NCBI GenBank assembly: GCA_003279105.1
Contig: QCBO01000001.1
Coordinates: 310,001 to 374,000 of the forward strand
Origin: Prochlorococcus sp. AG-347-I19
GTDB taxonomy: Bacteria; Cyanobacteriota; Cyanobacteriia; PCC-6307; Cyanobiaceae
Reading direction: 5' to 3'
DNA: 64,000 nucleotides
Within the stretch, counting starts at the first letter, position 1; each line of letters starts with the position of its first letter. Both the position numbers and the translations under genes were made by a program. The notes under the pieces are model-generated. The model was given only the letters and a program-made list of their open reading frames with translations, was not told the origin of the DNA and did no database searches. Below, in pieces: positions 20,601-29,364 of this stretch.

Positions 20601-21597
20601 GATTCAGGCTATTTATGTATCCAATACTTCCTATTAGATTAATATTATTGGAACTTTTATTAAATGGTACATTGAGATTAAAATTCGAAGTCAAAGTTCC
20701 ATAATTTAATTTTTCTGTATTACCAATTAAATTATTATCTTTACAAAAAAACCTAGTTGAATATGAATTTATATTCTCTGCGAAATCTTCTGGTTTTATT
20801 TTTAAATTAGAAAAAGAAAATCTTCCTTCACAAAATGTACGGTTTGATGATTTATTAAATTTAAAGTTAGATTTAAAGGTACCCTTTTTAAAGCTAATTT
20901 TTCTTTTACCAATAATATATTCAGAATTCTCAAGATCTAAACCCTTAGAAAATAAATCCAGTTTTAAAAAGTCTTGATTTAACTTTGCATTAAATTTAAG
21001 TTTTAAAAAACCCTTTTCACCAAAATTTGATTTTACATTTGCAATGATTTGTCTATTTCTTGGCTTGTAAATAACATTACCTTTTACTTTTGTTTTTAAT
21101 CCTGCTTTATTAAACTTCAGGTCTGAATATTTGTTTAAGTTAAAGCTAAATTCATACTTTGATTGTGATTTTTTTGTAATTCGATCATTTTTATAAGATT
21201 CGTCTTTTTTTAAAAAATCTCTATCTACATTTATAGATGCTTCCTTGGGACTAATTTTAACAATCCATTTTTGTTTTAAAAAAGATCTAAAAGGCATAAT
21301 GCCCACATATACATTTTTGGCTGTAATTTCAGAATCTATATTTTTTTTATCGTTAATTTTTGAATTACCTAAAGAAATACCTAGAAATCTAATCCCGACA
21401 TAATCACCTAAATCAACATTTTTATCTAAAATATTCTCAATACTTTTTTCTAATTCTAATTTCCTAGAACTATAAGTTTCTTTTAAAAAATTATTTAATA
21501 AAAAAGTGCCTAAAAAACCTAAAGGTAAAAGCATCCCTACCAAAAGAATCTTAGTATTTAATTCTAGAGATCTAATTTTTTTCAATTTAGAACCCAA
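17638..21597 (-). CDS. tamB: TamB-like / DUF490 envelope protein
   Basis: A 1,319-residue protein with one N-terminal membrane anchor (about residues 13-33). A long beta-rich body follows, full of N/K/D-rich strands with repeated patterns such as I-x-G-x-x-x and L-x-x-K-G. The C-terminal DUF490 region (about 950-1319) resembles TamB, a groove-shaped periplasmic protein bridging inner and outer membranes. TamB-class proteins assist outer-membrane protein insertion or lipid transfer; in cyanobacteria and plastids the relatives are TIC236-like. The start is TTG. It is divergent from ycf51 with a 52-bp shared upstream region. It is the largest gene in the window and strongly AT-biased in codon use. 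Confidence 0.85.
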   Translation of the reverse strand: MGSKLKKIRSLELNTKILLVGMLLPLGFLGTFLLNNFLKETYSSRKLELEKSIENILDKNVDLGDYVGIRFLGISLGNSKINDKKNIDSEITAKNVYVGIMPFRSFLKQKWIVKISPKEASINVDRDFLKKDESYKNDRITKKSQSKYEFSFNLNKYSDLKFNKAGLKTKVKGNVIYKPRNRQIIANVKSNFGEKGFLKLKFNAKLNQDFLKLDLFSKGLDLENSEYIIGKRKISFKKGTFKSNFKFNKSSNRTFCEGRFSFSNLKIKPEDFAENINSYSTRFFCKDNNLIGNTEKLNYGTLTSNFNLNVPFNKSSNNINLIGSIGYINSLNPDIKLSGNIPYWFDKKGINFGDIDTSFKINRTQLSNLNIFRKNDIRGFITAKGELKGKITDPDISIKFNVDYPHYKGIRIRETWEGDIKNENNEFLLNMKNRYSPIPSFLSIKFDSDLKLDNANFIRVFNSNKGTVGIVKEEDSYNWRADNFPLDELELSLYKNQFDKIDGIINGEGSISSDQSSVVGRLGWSLGKYRNINLANSLFDFSFKNNYFYINSSLYPIDGGVIEVEYDSSKNNLINSEFKDISTSWTILTAVDIFSFDNKKVIPISKTNILNDLEINNQNKSFKERIDFINNFIENRNVLVDKFNLQKYLNKFRSRYNGKIAIQGDRPVNYKLNAKLNGYLDIPKDDYKNNKEEFSIDLEGGLLTGKGSLRINKLPISAANIFLNKPRDFLGGIDMNLFYDLDTKSFSSEISSNDSSIKNKTIIFDKGLVQFDNSIFDIDFSILINDSEIPINIVGSIPIDKSDNLDLRLIGHGKFIELIDIFADEYFTFKEGDVNLRMILKGTLNKPLLNGFIVINDSEIDFFNTKIKDINSIIIFDFDSLEINNLKAKGEDSGEIFIKGSLPFYSKNNFDKTKINLKTNRFTLEKDNFNFLIDSDIDLSGSFESPVLGGSLSFNNGFINFNNANQNSKKENNRIRKQDKKEWPELYWNNKKNIEIISNETILNSVFLGETLPNYLDNLSFNNLKLKLGPDFKLQYSELIQAYLDTKLDLNINGKVGKDLNARGLIYLEKGRANLYTTPFKLDKNKDNYILFASRSGVVPFINFSLVSKVPDSIIPISENNQDSNISGDLDVNANSSGLGSFGIGNSRLIKIEASYEGFLDQLSFADENRRIQLRSTPSYNRSQIIGLIGGNSANLINRAFISQLNNADAFSERFQLSLYPAIIENNDSLNNIFSNENLDIENDGQSSSNEQFSSQAWVAEIGLDITDAINLAFQTVPGRDDISPLGILTFQANPNLELLGSYDSNGDWKSQVQLFFRY

Positions 21598-21649
21598 AAA
21601 TAGAGTAGGCTTACAAAATATAAGAAATTAATCAGGTCAAAGCCACTAA

Positions 21650-22093
21650 ATGTCTTTTTTTGAACTATTAGAGAATACACCCAAAATTTTTGGATTCTTT
21701 GGAATATTTCTTTTCATTTGCACAATTGCAGCTTTTATATTTAATTTTGGATTTAAATTTCGAATAATTGGAGCAACTATCTTTTCATTATTGCTTTCTT
21801 TGAGTAGTTGGGCATTTATACAAAGTTACTCAGAAAATGTTGTAATAGAAGGTGCAAAATATGTTCCAATTGTTTATGACAATGGGTTCGATTTGATTAT
21901 TGCTAAAGCAGATGATGACTTTCCAGAGGAATCTATTGAACCAACTTTAGAACAATTATCGGAAAACATAATGAAAGGTAGCAGATCTGGTGCGAATGTA
22001 AAAATAAAAATAAGAAAACTTGAAAAAATTTCAGATGGTGTAAGCAAACCAGTGGTTATAGGCGAAATTCAGAAAAATGTCAAAATGAATTAG
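21650..22093 (+). CDS. ycf51: Ycf51 family protein
   Basis: A 147-residue membrane protein with two hydrophobic segments (about residues 14-32 and 37-58), then a soluble domain with the segment G-A-K-Y-V-P-I-V-Y-D-N-G-F-D. This matches the Ycf51 family (DUF2518) found in cyanobacteria and some algal plastids. Its function is unknown to me. It is divergent from the tamB-like gene and 11 bp upstream of a small helix-hairpin-helix gene. Confidence 0.8.
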   Translation: MSFFELLENTPKIFGFFGIFLFICTIAAFIFNFGFKFRIIGATIFSLLLSLSSWAFIQSYSENVVIEGAKYVPIVYDNGFDLIIAKADDDFPEESIEPTLEQLSENIMKGSRSGANVKIKIRKLEKISDGVSKPVVIGEIQKNVKMN

Positions 22094-22104
22094 TCTTTTA
22101 AAAA

Positions 22105-22521
22105 ATGGAAAGTAAAACGTTTTTAGATTTTTTGCCAACTAATTTTAGACATGAGAAATCTTTTTTTATTCAAAATAATCTAACTGACTTTGAAAAATTA
22201 AGTAATCTTTCGGACTTACATATAAATGAGATTCAAAGAAAATCTTCACTATGTACATTGAATAATCTAAAGAAAATTAGAGCTATAGCTATTTTTAAAA
22301 AAGAAATTGGAATTTCTCCACCGCAAGCATATCTACTTTTACATTGCGGTATATCTTCTCTTAAATCATTATCACTATCTACCCCTTACGAATTAGAACG
22401 CAAAATTGGTAGATTAGAAAGAATTCATAGAGTAAAAACTGAGACAGATACAACTTTTACTCTTTTAAAAGAATGGATTAAAAAAGCTAGTCAAATCGAG
22501 AAATCTATTGGAAATCTTTGA
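22105..22521 (+). CDS. DUF4332-like helix-hairpin-helix protein
   Basis: A 138-residue mostly helical protein. The middle (about residues 30-110) has repeated L-x-x-L-x-x-L and a late segment I-G-R-L-E-R-I-H-R-V, reminiscent of the DUF4332 / helix-hairpin-helix fold that binds nucleic acids or serves as a scaffold. The assignment is by pattern only. It lies 11 bp after ycf51 and probably shares its transcript. Confidence 0.55.
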   Translation: MESKTFLDFLPTNFRHEKSFFIQNNLTDFEKLSNLSDLHINEIQRKSSLCTLNNLKKIRAIAIFKKEIGISPPQAYLLLHCGISSLKSLSLSTPYELERKIGRLERIHRVKTETDTTFTLLKEWIKKASQIEKSIGNL

Positions 22522-22565
22522 TAAAAAAATTTTTTAATGTAGAATTTAGGAAAAAGTAAGTGATA

Positions 22566-22832
22566 ATGAAATCTTTGTTGTTTTTTTTATTTTTGTTTTC
22601 CAACTCTTTATACCCTGTTTTAAGTCAATCTAACTTATTGGAAACTGTAAAAAAGAATCCAAATGAAGCTAGGATTTTATGTAACAAGTTTAGAGAATTT
22701 AATTCAAAAGGGATTTCAGCTAGTTCAGATAAAGCTATAGAGTATGTATCAAACAAAAAAAAGTTAACTCCCGTTAACGCAGAGATCTTTTCAATTTACG
22801 TCATTGGGCTGCACTGCCCAGACATTATCTAA
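22566..22832 (+). CDS. Small secreted protein with two cysteines
   Basis: An 88-residue protein with a clear Sec signal peptide (about residues 1-21, K then a run of L/F, cleavage likely around V-L-S-Q). The mature part holds two cysteines, one in I-L-C-N-K-F and one six residues from the C terminus in L-H-C-P-D. They could form a disulfide in the periplasm or lumen. I place the start at the ATG at 22566 rather than the GTG at 22560, because the hydrophobic signal begins there. I do not recognise the family. The next gene begins 7 bp later. Confidence 0.65.
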   Translation: MKSLLFFLFLFSNSLYPVLSQSNLLETVKKNPNEARILCNKFREFNSKGISASSDKAIEYVSNKKKLTPVNAEIFSIYVIGLHCPDII

Positions 22833-22839
22833 AGCCTAA

Positions 22840-24414
22840 ATGTCTGGTTCAAGATGGTTTGACAAGTCTCTAGTACTTAGAGATGGAGTAAGACTTATAT
22901 CCAGAATTTGGTTACCTAATAGTAATGGGCCATGGCCTGCGTTATTAATGAGACAACCATATGGCAGGGAAATAGCTTCAACTATTACCTATTCTCACCC
23001 AGAATGGTGGGCAACCAAAGGATATATGGTAATAATTCAAGATGTTAGAGGTATGGGTTCTTCTGAGGGAGTTTTTAAAGGTTTTTCTCAAGAGGCTAAC
23101 GATACTTCAGAAACACATGAATGGGTAAGGTCTCTAAAAGAATGTAATGGAAAACTTGGCTTATATGGTTTTTCATATCAAGGATTTACTCAACTAACTG
23201 GTGAATTAAATTCAAAACCACCCGATTGTTTATCTCCAGCAATGACTGGTATGAATATTAAGGATCATTGGTGCTCTGATGGAGGAGCCTATTGGTGGCA
23301 TAACAATATTGCATGGGGACTTCAAATCGCAGCACTAAAAATGAAAAGAGAAAATAAATTTCTTGAGTGGAAAAAGATAAGATTAGCCTTAGAAAATAAA
23401 AGTTATTTAATTGAAGGAATTGATACTTTAAAAAAATATGATCCTAATAGCTTTGTTTTGGAATGGCTTAAAAATTTAAATAATGCTTGCCCATTTGAAG
23501 AATTTAAACCAATTTCAACATGGATTAAACAACCTATGTTAATTATTGGAGGACTTTGGGATCCTCATTTAAAAGGTGCCTTTGATCTTTATAAAAAATC
23601 TAAAAAAGCTGGTGGAAGCCCGGAGATTATTATTGGGAATGCTACACATCTAAATTGGTGGGAGGGATCACAAGAATCTTTATTAAAATTTTTTGATAAA
23701 CATTTAAAATCAGATGAAAAATTTAATTCTAAGAACTTTAAAGACGAGAAAAAAATATGGAATATTTCATTAAATAAATGGGAAGAATTAGATAATAAAT
23801 TTCACCCTGAATTTATTTTTGGGCTCAAAAGCGATGGCACAGCAAATGTAGAGGTTGAAGATGGAAGTCTGACCATAAATTCAAAAGGATCAGGATGGTT
23901 CACAATTGTTAATGACCCATGGAGACCTACTCCATCTGACGGTGGTCATTTAGGTCCAAATCCAGGAAAGTTTAATAGAAGTATTATTGATAGACGCATG
24001 GATGTAGGCGTTTTTCAAACCAATTCTTTTGAAGAAGATCAATATTTAAGAGGGGTTCCAAAATTAGAAATTCAAGTAAAAAGTGATCAGCCCAATTTCG
24101 ATATCTGCCTTGCTTTATCTTTAGTTGAAGAAGGTAATGAAAAGGTGAATCAATTTTCAACCGGATTCTTAAGGGTTAAAAACTCCAAAATAAGTGAAGA
24201 ATGCATTTATCAAATCACAATGCAACCAACAAATATTTGTTTGATTAAAGATAGCAAGCTTCGCTTATCTATATCTGCAGCAGCTTATCCCGCTATTGGA
24301 GTTAATCCTGGATTTGGGGAGGGAAATATTGGATCTCCTTCAGCAAATCATAGAGTTATTACTCTAAGTTTTAGCCTTGATAAAACATTTATGAAAATGA
24401 CCCCTTTTTTTTAA
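22840..24414 (+). CDS. CocE/NonD family serine hydrolase
   Basis: A 524-residue hydrolase of the X-Pro dipeptidyl-peptidase / cocaine esterase family. The alpha/beta core has the nucleophile elbow Y-G-F-S-Y-Q-G (Ser112). Candidate aspartate L-W-D-P-H and histidine A-T-H-L-N-W-W follow near residues 247 and 268. The C-terminal part (about 310-524) is the beta jelly-roll typical of this family. There is no signal peptide, so it is cytosolic. The natural substrate is unknown. Confidence 0.85.
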   Translation: MSGSRWFDKSLVLRDGVRLISRIWLPNSNGPWPALLMRQPYGREIASTITYSHPEWWATKGYMVIIQDVRGMGSSEGVFKGFSQEANDTSETHEWVRSLKECNGKLGLYGFSYQGFTQLTGELNSKPPDCLSPAMTGMNIKDHWCSDGGAYWWHNNIAWGLQIAALKMKRENKFLEWKKIRLALENKSYLIEGIDTLKKYDPNSFVLEWLKNLNNACPFEEFKPISTWIKQPMLIIGGLWDPHLKGAFDLYKKSKKAGGSPEIIIGNATHLNWWEGSQESLLKFFDKHLKSDEKFNSKNFKDEKKIWNISLNKWEELDNKFHPEFIFGLKSDGTANVEVEDGSLTINSKGSGWFTIVNDPWRPTPSDGGHLGPNPGKFNRSIIDRRMDVGVFQTNSFEEDQYLRGVPKLEIQVKSDQPNFDICLALSLVEEGNEKVNQFSTGFLRVKNSKISEECIYQITMQPTNICLIKDSKLRLSISAAAYPAIGVNPGFGEGNIGSPSANHRVITLSFSLDKTFMKMTPFF

Positions 24415-24473
24415 TAAATAATTATTTTTTTGGTTAATCATTTGATATTATTAATCGTTAATATATACCAGTC

Positions 24474-26738
24474 ATGATCGAGACAATTCAAGCAGACTGG
24501 ATTAAATCAGAAGCTATCAACCTAGAAAATTGTTGCAATGATAATCCATTAAAAATATTAGGTCCTCATTTTTATAAAGAACAATGGGTAATTAGGGTAT
24601 GGATGCCTGAAGCCGACGAAGTTAAAATAAATTTTAAAAACAATACCTATAAGGCGGAAAGCATTAACCATAAATGGCTTTTTGAAGCTATTCTGCCTGA
24701 AAACCCGAATTCTAATTACGAAATAAATATTTCACGAGGAGGGATCACACATACACAACATGACCCTTGGTCATATAGAGAAGAGTGGATGGGAGAAGTT
24801 GATAGACATCTTTTTGCAGAGGGTAATCATCATCATATTTGGGAAAAAATGGGAGCACATCTCATTGAAGAAAAGAATCAAAAAGGAGTAATGTTTTGCA
24901 TTTGGGCTCCAAATGCAAAATCAATCTCGATAATAGGAGATACAAATTCTTGGGATGGAAGACATCATCCAATGCAAAAAAGATTAGGGGGAATTTGGGA
25001 ACTATTCATGCCAACAATGCAAGAGGGGGACACATATAAATACGAAATAAGAACACAACAAGGTCATATTTATGAGAAAGCTGATCCATATGGTTTCCTT
25101 CATGAAATCAGACCTCAAAATGGTTCAATAGTTTCACAATTGAAAAACTTTAATTGGAATGATAGTTCTTGGATTTCAAATAGAGATTCTTCTAGTCAAA
25201 TTAACAAGCCAATTTCAGTTTATGAAATGCATTTAGGAAGTTGGCTCCATGAATCAACAGATAATAAATATTTGGAGGACAATGGTGAACCAAGAGACCC
25301 AGTGCCTGCAGCCGATTTAAAACCTGGAACAAGATTATTAAATTATCCAGAATTAACCGAGAAACTCATCCCTTACGTAAAAGAGAGAGGCTTCACTCAT
25401 ATTGAACTAATGCCAATTTCTGAACATCCTTTTGATGGTTCATGGGGATACCAAGTTACAGGCTGGTATGCTCCAACAAGTAGATTTGGCACCCCAAATG
25501 AATTTAGAGAGTTTGTAAATAAATGTCATGAAGAGGGCATAGGCGTAATTCTTGATTGGGTGCCTGGTCATTTTCCAAAAGATAAGCATGGTTTGGCATT
25601 TTTTGATGGTTGCCATCTTTATGAACATGGGGATACACGCATAGGTGAACACAAAGAATGGGGAACCCTAATATTTAATTACAGCAGAAACGAAGTAAGA
25701 AATTTCTTAGTAGCCAACCTCGTTTATTGGTTTGAAGAGTTTCATATTGATGGCATAAGAGTAGATGCAGTAGCTTCAATGCTTTACAGAGATTATCTAC
25801 GTCCAGATGGAGAATGGATACCCAATGAAAATGGTGGGAATGAAAATATAGAAGCCGTTAAATTTCTTCAACAGGCTAATCATGTACTCTTCCAACACTT
25901 CCCAGGTGCACTTTCTATTGCAGAAGAATCAACAACTTGGCCAATGGTAACCAAACCAACTGACATGGGAGGGCTAGGGTTTAACTTGAAATGGAATATG
26001 GGATGGATGCACGATATGCTTGATTATTTTGAAATAGATCCTTGGTTTAGGCAATTCCATCAAAATAGTGTAACTTTCTCAATTACATATAACTATACAG
26101 AGAACTTTATGCTTGCACTTAGTCATGATGAGGTTGTTCATGGAAAAAGTCATCTTTTACATAAGATGCCTGGTGATGACTGGAAGAAATATGCAAATAC
26201 TCGAGCATTACTAACTTATATGTGGACCCACCCTGGTAAAAAAACGATATTTATGGGAATGGAATTTGGGCAAAGACAAGAATGGAATGTTTGGGATGAT
26301 CTGCAATGGGAGTTACTAGAATTTGAGCCTCATAAAGGTATCAGGAACTTGATTGATGACCTAAACGTTATTTATAAAAATGAACCTGCATTATGGAAAA
26401 ATGACTTTGATCCTTATGGATTCCAATGGATTGATTGTAATGACAAATCCAATTCGGTTATAAGTTTCATGAGAAGAGAAAACGATACTAATGAGTGGCT
26501 TGTTATTGTTGCTAACTTTACACCTAATACTCATGGGTCATATAAAGTAGGTGTTCCTGTGGAAGGATTCTATAAAGAAATATTTAATTCAGATGGCTCT
26601 AGATACGGGGGCAGTAATAAAGGGAACATGGGTGGTAAAGAAACTATAAATTACAATATTCATGATTATCAAAATGCTCTAGAACTTGCTTTGCCCCCAT
26701 TAAGCGTGTGTATCTTCAAACATCAATCAAAAAAATAA
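24474..26738 (+). CDS. glgB: 1,4-alpha-glucan branching enzyme
   Basis: Introduces alpha-1,6 branches into glycogen. It has an N-terminal CBM48-type region, a central GH13 barrel and a C-terminal beta domain, 754 residues in all. The nucleophile is Asp431 ([10 protein letters not shown]) and the acid/base Glu484 (A-E-E-S-T-T-W-P). Their spacing of 53 residues equals that in the E. coli enzyme (405/458). The conserved H-D-E-V box is also present (about residue 550). It has its own 59-bp upstream gap. Confidence 0.96.
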   Translation: MIETIQADWIKSEAINLENCCNDNPLKILGPHFYKEQWVIRVWMPEADEVKINFKNNTYKAESINHKWLFEAILPENPNSNYEINISRGGITHTQHDPWSYREEWMGEVDRHLFAEGNHHHIWEKMGAHLIEEKNQKGVMFCIWAPNAKSISIIGDTNSWDGRHHPMQKRLGGIWELFMPTMQEGDTYKYEIRTQQGHIYEKADPYGFLHEIRPQNGSIVSQLKNFNWNDSSWISNRDSSSQINKPISVYEMHLGSWLHESTDNKYLEDNGEPRDPVPAADLKPGTRLLNYPELTEKLIPYVKERGFTHIELMPISEHPFDGSWGYQVTGWYAPTSRFGTPNEFREFVNKCHEEGIGVILDWVPGHFPKDKHGLAFFDGCHLYEHGDTRIGEHKEWGTLIFNYSRNEVRNFLVANLVYWFEEFHIDGIRVDAVASMLYRDYLRPDGEWIPNENGGNENIEAVKFLQQANHVLFQHFPGALSIAEESTTWPMVTKPTDMGGLGFNLKWNMGWMHDMLDYFEIDPWFRQFHQNSVTFSITYNYTENFMLALSHDEVVHGKSHLLHKMPGDDWKKYANTRALLTYMWTHPGKKTIFMGMEFGQRQEWNVWDDLQWELLEFEPHKGIRNLIDDLNVIYKNEPALWKNDFDPYGFQWIDCNDKSNSVISFMRRENDTNEWLVIVANFTPNTHGSYKVGVPVEGFYKEIFNSDGSRYGGSNKGNMGGKETINYNIHDYQNALELALPPLSVCIFKHQSKK

Positions 26739-26853
26739 GAAGGCTCATTTAACTTAGTGCTTCATATAAATGTTCATATAACGCTTTTGCTCTGCTTTAC
26801 ATTGTAAGATTTTTAAGTTGGATATTAATTTTTTAAAAATATCGAATTTAAAA

Positions 26854-27894
26854 ATGGGTCAAGATTTACCACTACTACTTTCTGCCGCACTAGGTAAAAA
26901 AGTAAATAGGCCTCCAGTATGGATGATGAGGCAAGCAGGAAGATATATGAAAATCTATAGAGATTTAAGGGAGCGTTACCCAAGCTTTAGAGAGAGGTCT
27001 GAGAATCCAGAACTATCATATGAGATTTCAATGCAACCTTTTCATGCTTTCAAACCGGATGGTGTGATCCTTTTTTCAGATATTCTCACACCTCTTCCAG
27101 GGATGGGAATAAATTTTGAAATAATAGAAAGTAAAGGTCCAATCATTGAGGACCCAATAAGAACACTTAACCAGATAGAAAATTTAAAAGAATTAAATCC
27201 AAGCGAGAGTTTAGGTTTTGTTGGGCAAGTTCTTACTTCACTAAAAAAAGATGTGAATAATAAGGCAACAGTTTTAGGTTTTGTTGGTGCACCTTGGACT
27301 CTTGCTGCATATGTAGTTGAAGGTAAGAGCAGTAAAAATTATTCCTTAATAAAATCAATGGCTTTTAATGAACCAGATTTACTTCATAAACTTCTTGATC
27401 ATTTTGCGAAATCTATTGGTGAATATCTTAAATACCAAATAAAATCTGGAGCGCAAGTAGTACAAATTTTTGATTCATGGGCAGGTCAACTAAGTCCACA
27501 AGATTATGATATCTTTGCTGGGCCGTATCAAAAAAAAGTTGTTGAAATTGCAAAAGCGGAATACCCTGAGACGCCAATAATTCTTTACATTTCAGGAAGT
27601 GCTGGGGTACTGGAAAGAATGGCAAAAACTGGAGTAGATATAATTTCATTAGACTGGACAGTAGATATTGAAGAAGCTTGTAAAAGAATCCCCATGGGGA
27701 TTGGAATTCAAGGTAATGTTGACCCTGGCATTTTATTCGGAAACAAAGAATCAATAAAAGAAAGGATAGATAATACTTTCAATAAAATTAAACACAGGAA
27801 ATATATTCTTAATTTGGGTCATGGGATTTTACCGGGGACTCCAGAAGAAAATGCTCAAACATTTTTTGAACATGGGAAAAAACTCACTTACTAG
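26854..27894 (+). CDS. hemE: Uroporphyrinogen decarboxylase
   Basis: Decarboxylates uroporphyrinogen III to coproporphyrinogen III, common to heme and chlorophyll synthesis. The N-terminal signature [12 protein letters not shown] is about 20 residues from the start. A later G-F-V-G-A-P-W-T box is also typical. I take the ATG at 26854 (346 residues) rather than the in-frame TTG at 26818, because the family opens close to this methionine. The epimerase gene follows after 8 bp. Confidence 0.95.
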   Translation: MGQDLPLLLSAALGKKVNRPPVWMMRQAGRYMKIYRDLRERYPSFRERSENPELSYEISMQPFHAFKPDGVILFSDILTPLPGMGINFEIIESKGPIIEDPIRTLNQIENLKELNPSESLGFVGQVLTSLKKDVNNKATVLGFVGAPWTLAAYVVEGKSSKNYSLIKSMAFNEPDLLHKLLDHFAKSIGEYLKYQIKSGAQVVQIFDSWAGQLSPQDYDIFAGPYQKKVVEIAKAEYPETPIILYISGSAGVLERMAKTGVDIISLDWTVDIEEACKRIPMGIGIQGNVDPGILFGNKESIKERIDNTFNKIKHRKYILNLGHGILPGTPEENAQTFFEHGKKLTY

Positions 27895-27902
27895 TCAAAG
27901 TC

Positions 27903-28886
27903 TTGGCATATAAAAACTTATTAATAACAGGCGCTAATGGATGTGTTGGCCAATATTTAGTTGATTGGTTTTTGAAAAACACAAAATTCAGGCTTTATCT
28001 CATGGTAAGAGACAAAAGTAAGTTACCAATTTCTGTTCAAGAAAATAAAAAAGTCAAGTTAATGGTGTGCGATATCAGGGAATCAAATAGGTATAAAAAG
28101 GAAATTAGTCAAATTAATTACCTAATACATACTGCTACAGCTTGGGGAGATCCAAAAAGAGCCTATGAAGTAAATATTAAAGCTTTTGAAGAATTACTAG
28201 AAATGCTTGATATTGAAAAGTTAGAAAAGATTATTTATTTTTCAACAGCTAGTATTCTTGATACCCAAACAGAATTAATGAGGGAATCATTGATTTATGG
28301 AACAGAGTACATTCAAACAAAATATGAATGTTTCCAGAGACTTAGAGAAAGCTCATTTGCAGAAAAAACATTCGCTGTTTTCCCTACCTTAGTTTTTGGA
28401 GGGAATCTTGGAGAGAAAAGTAAATATCCTGTAAGTTATTTAACTAGTGGATTGAAAGAAATTGGGAAATGGCTTTGGTTAGCAAGATTTTTAAAACTCG
28501 ATTCTAAATTTCACTTCATACACGCAAATGATATCGCCCAGATCTGCGGGTTTCTAATTAAAAATCATGAAGAAGAGCAATACCAAGGCTTTAGAAAATT
28601 TGTGCTAGGTCAAAAATTCATTTCAATTGATGATGCCATAATTACACTGTTAAAAAGACATAATATGAGGAGATTTTTTGCGATACCGCTTACAAAAAAA
28701 ATTCTAAAAATATTATTAAGAATTCTCCCCATCCAAACTACACCTTGGGATAGCTTCAGTATCAAAAAATATGACTTTAATCATGTCCCCATCACTAATC
28801 CTGAGACTTTTAAACTTAAAAGTTATGCCAAGTCACTGAATGATATTTTAAGGTTATCAAAGTTACCAAGCTGTAATAACAATTAA
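27903..28886 (+). CDS. NAD-dependent epimerase/dehydratase family protein
   Basis: A 327-residue extended short-chain dehydrogenase. The Rossmann loop G-A-N-G-C-V-G is at about residues 9-15, and the catalytic Y-I-Q-T-K pair (Tyr and Lys four apart) near residue 136. The start is TTG, as the glycine loop lies only nine residues in and no nearby ATG is in frame. It is placed directly after hemE. The substrate (nucleotide sugar or other) cannot be told from sequence. Confidence 0.8.
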   Translation: MAYKNLLITGANGCVGQYLVDWFLKNTKFRLYLMVRDKSKLPISVQENKKVKLMVCDIRESNRYKKEISQINYLIHTATAWGDPKRAYEVNIKAFEELLEMLDIEKLEKIIYFSTASILDTQTELMRESLIYGTEYIQTKYECFQRLRESSFAEKTFAVFPTLVFGGNLGEKSKYPVSYLTSGLKEIGKWLWLARFLKLDSKFHFIHANDIAQICGFLIKNHEEEQYQGFRKFVLGQKFISIDDAIITLLKRHNMRRFFAIPLTKKILKILLRILPIQTTPWDSFSIKKYDFNHVPITNPETFKLKSYAKSLNDILRLSKLPSCNNN

Positions 28887-28897
28887 AATTCTCGCAG

Positions 28898-28909
28898 TTG
28901 GGTTCCCAA
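28898..28909. repeat. 12-nt palindrome upstream of plastocyanin gene
   Basis: TTGGGTTCCCAA, two perfect 5-bp arms around TT, 38 bases before the petE start codon and 12 bases past the epimerase stop. It sits just upstream of the candidate -10 region (TAATAT at 28917-28922) and could be an operator. It is too short for a terminator, and chance occurrence is possible. Confidence 0.3.
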
Positions 28910-28946
28910 AGCCTTGTAATATGTAAAGATAAGCAAATTTTTTATT

Positions 28947-29297
28947 ATGTTACGTTCAATCTTTGCAGGGTTATTTGCAATAGTTTTAACTCTAGGTGTA
29001 GGTATTTCATCAGTTTCAGCTAAGACTGTTGAAGTAAAACTTGGAACAGATGCCGGAATGCTTGCATTTGAACCAAGTACAGTAACCATTAGTGCTGGTG
29101 ATACAGTTAAATTCGTCAATAATAAACTTGCCCCTCACAATGCTGTTTTTGATGGGCATGATGAATTAAGTCATGCGGACCTAGCTTTTGCTCCAGGAGA
29201 GTCTTGGGAAGAAACATTTGATACTGCTGGAACTTATGATTACTATTGCGAGCCACACAGAGGCGCTGGAATGGTAGGTAAAGTTATTGTTGAATAA
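28947..29297 (+). CDS. petE: Plastocyanin
   Basis: Type I copper protein carrying electrons from cytochrome b6f to photosystem I in the thylakoid lumen. It has a signal peptide of about 25 residues ending S-V-S-A, then a 91-residue cupredoxin domain. All four copper ligands are visible: His64 (P-H-N), Cys101 (Y-Y-C), His104 (E-P-H) and Met109 (A-G-M). The 60-bp gap from the epimerase contains a short palindrome and a possible -10, so petE is probably transcribed on its own. That is expected for an abundant protein. Confidence 0.97.
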   Translation: MLRSIFAGLFAIVLTLGVGISSVSAKTVEVKLGTDAGMLAFEPSTVTISAGDTVKFVNNKLAPHNAVFDGHDELSHADLAFAPGESWEETFDTAGTYDYYCEPHRGAGMVGKVIVE

Positions 29298-29364
29298 ATC
29301 TTCTAAATAGTTAAACACCCTTTTTGACTTAATATTTATTACTGTTATATCCAATTTTTGATTG

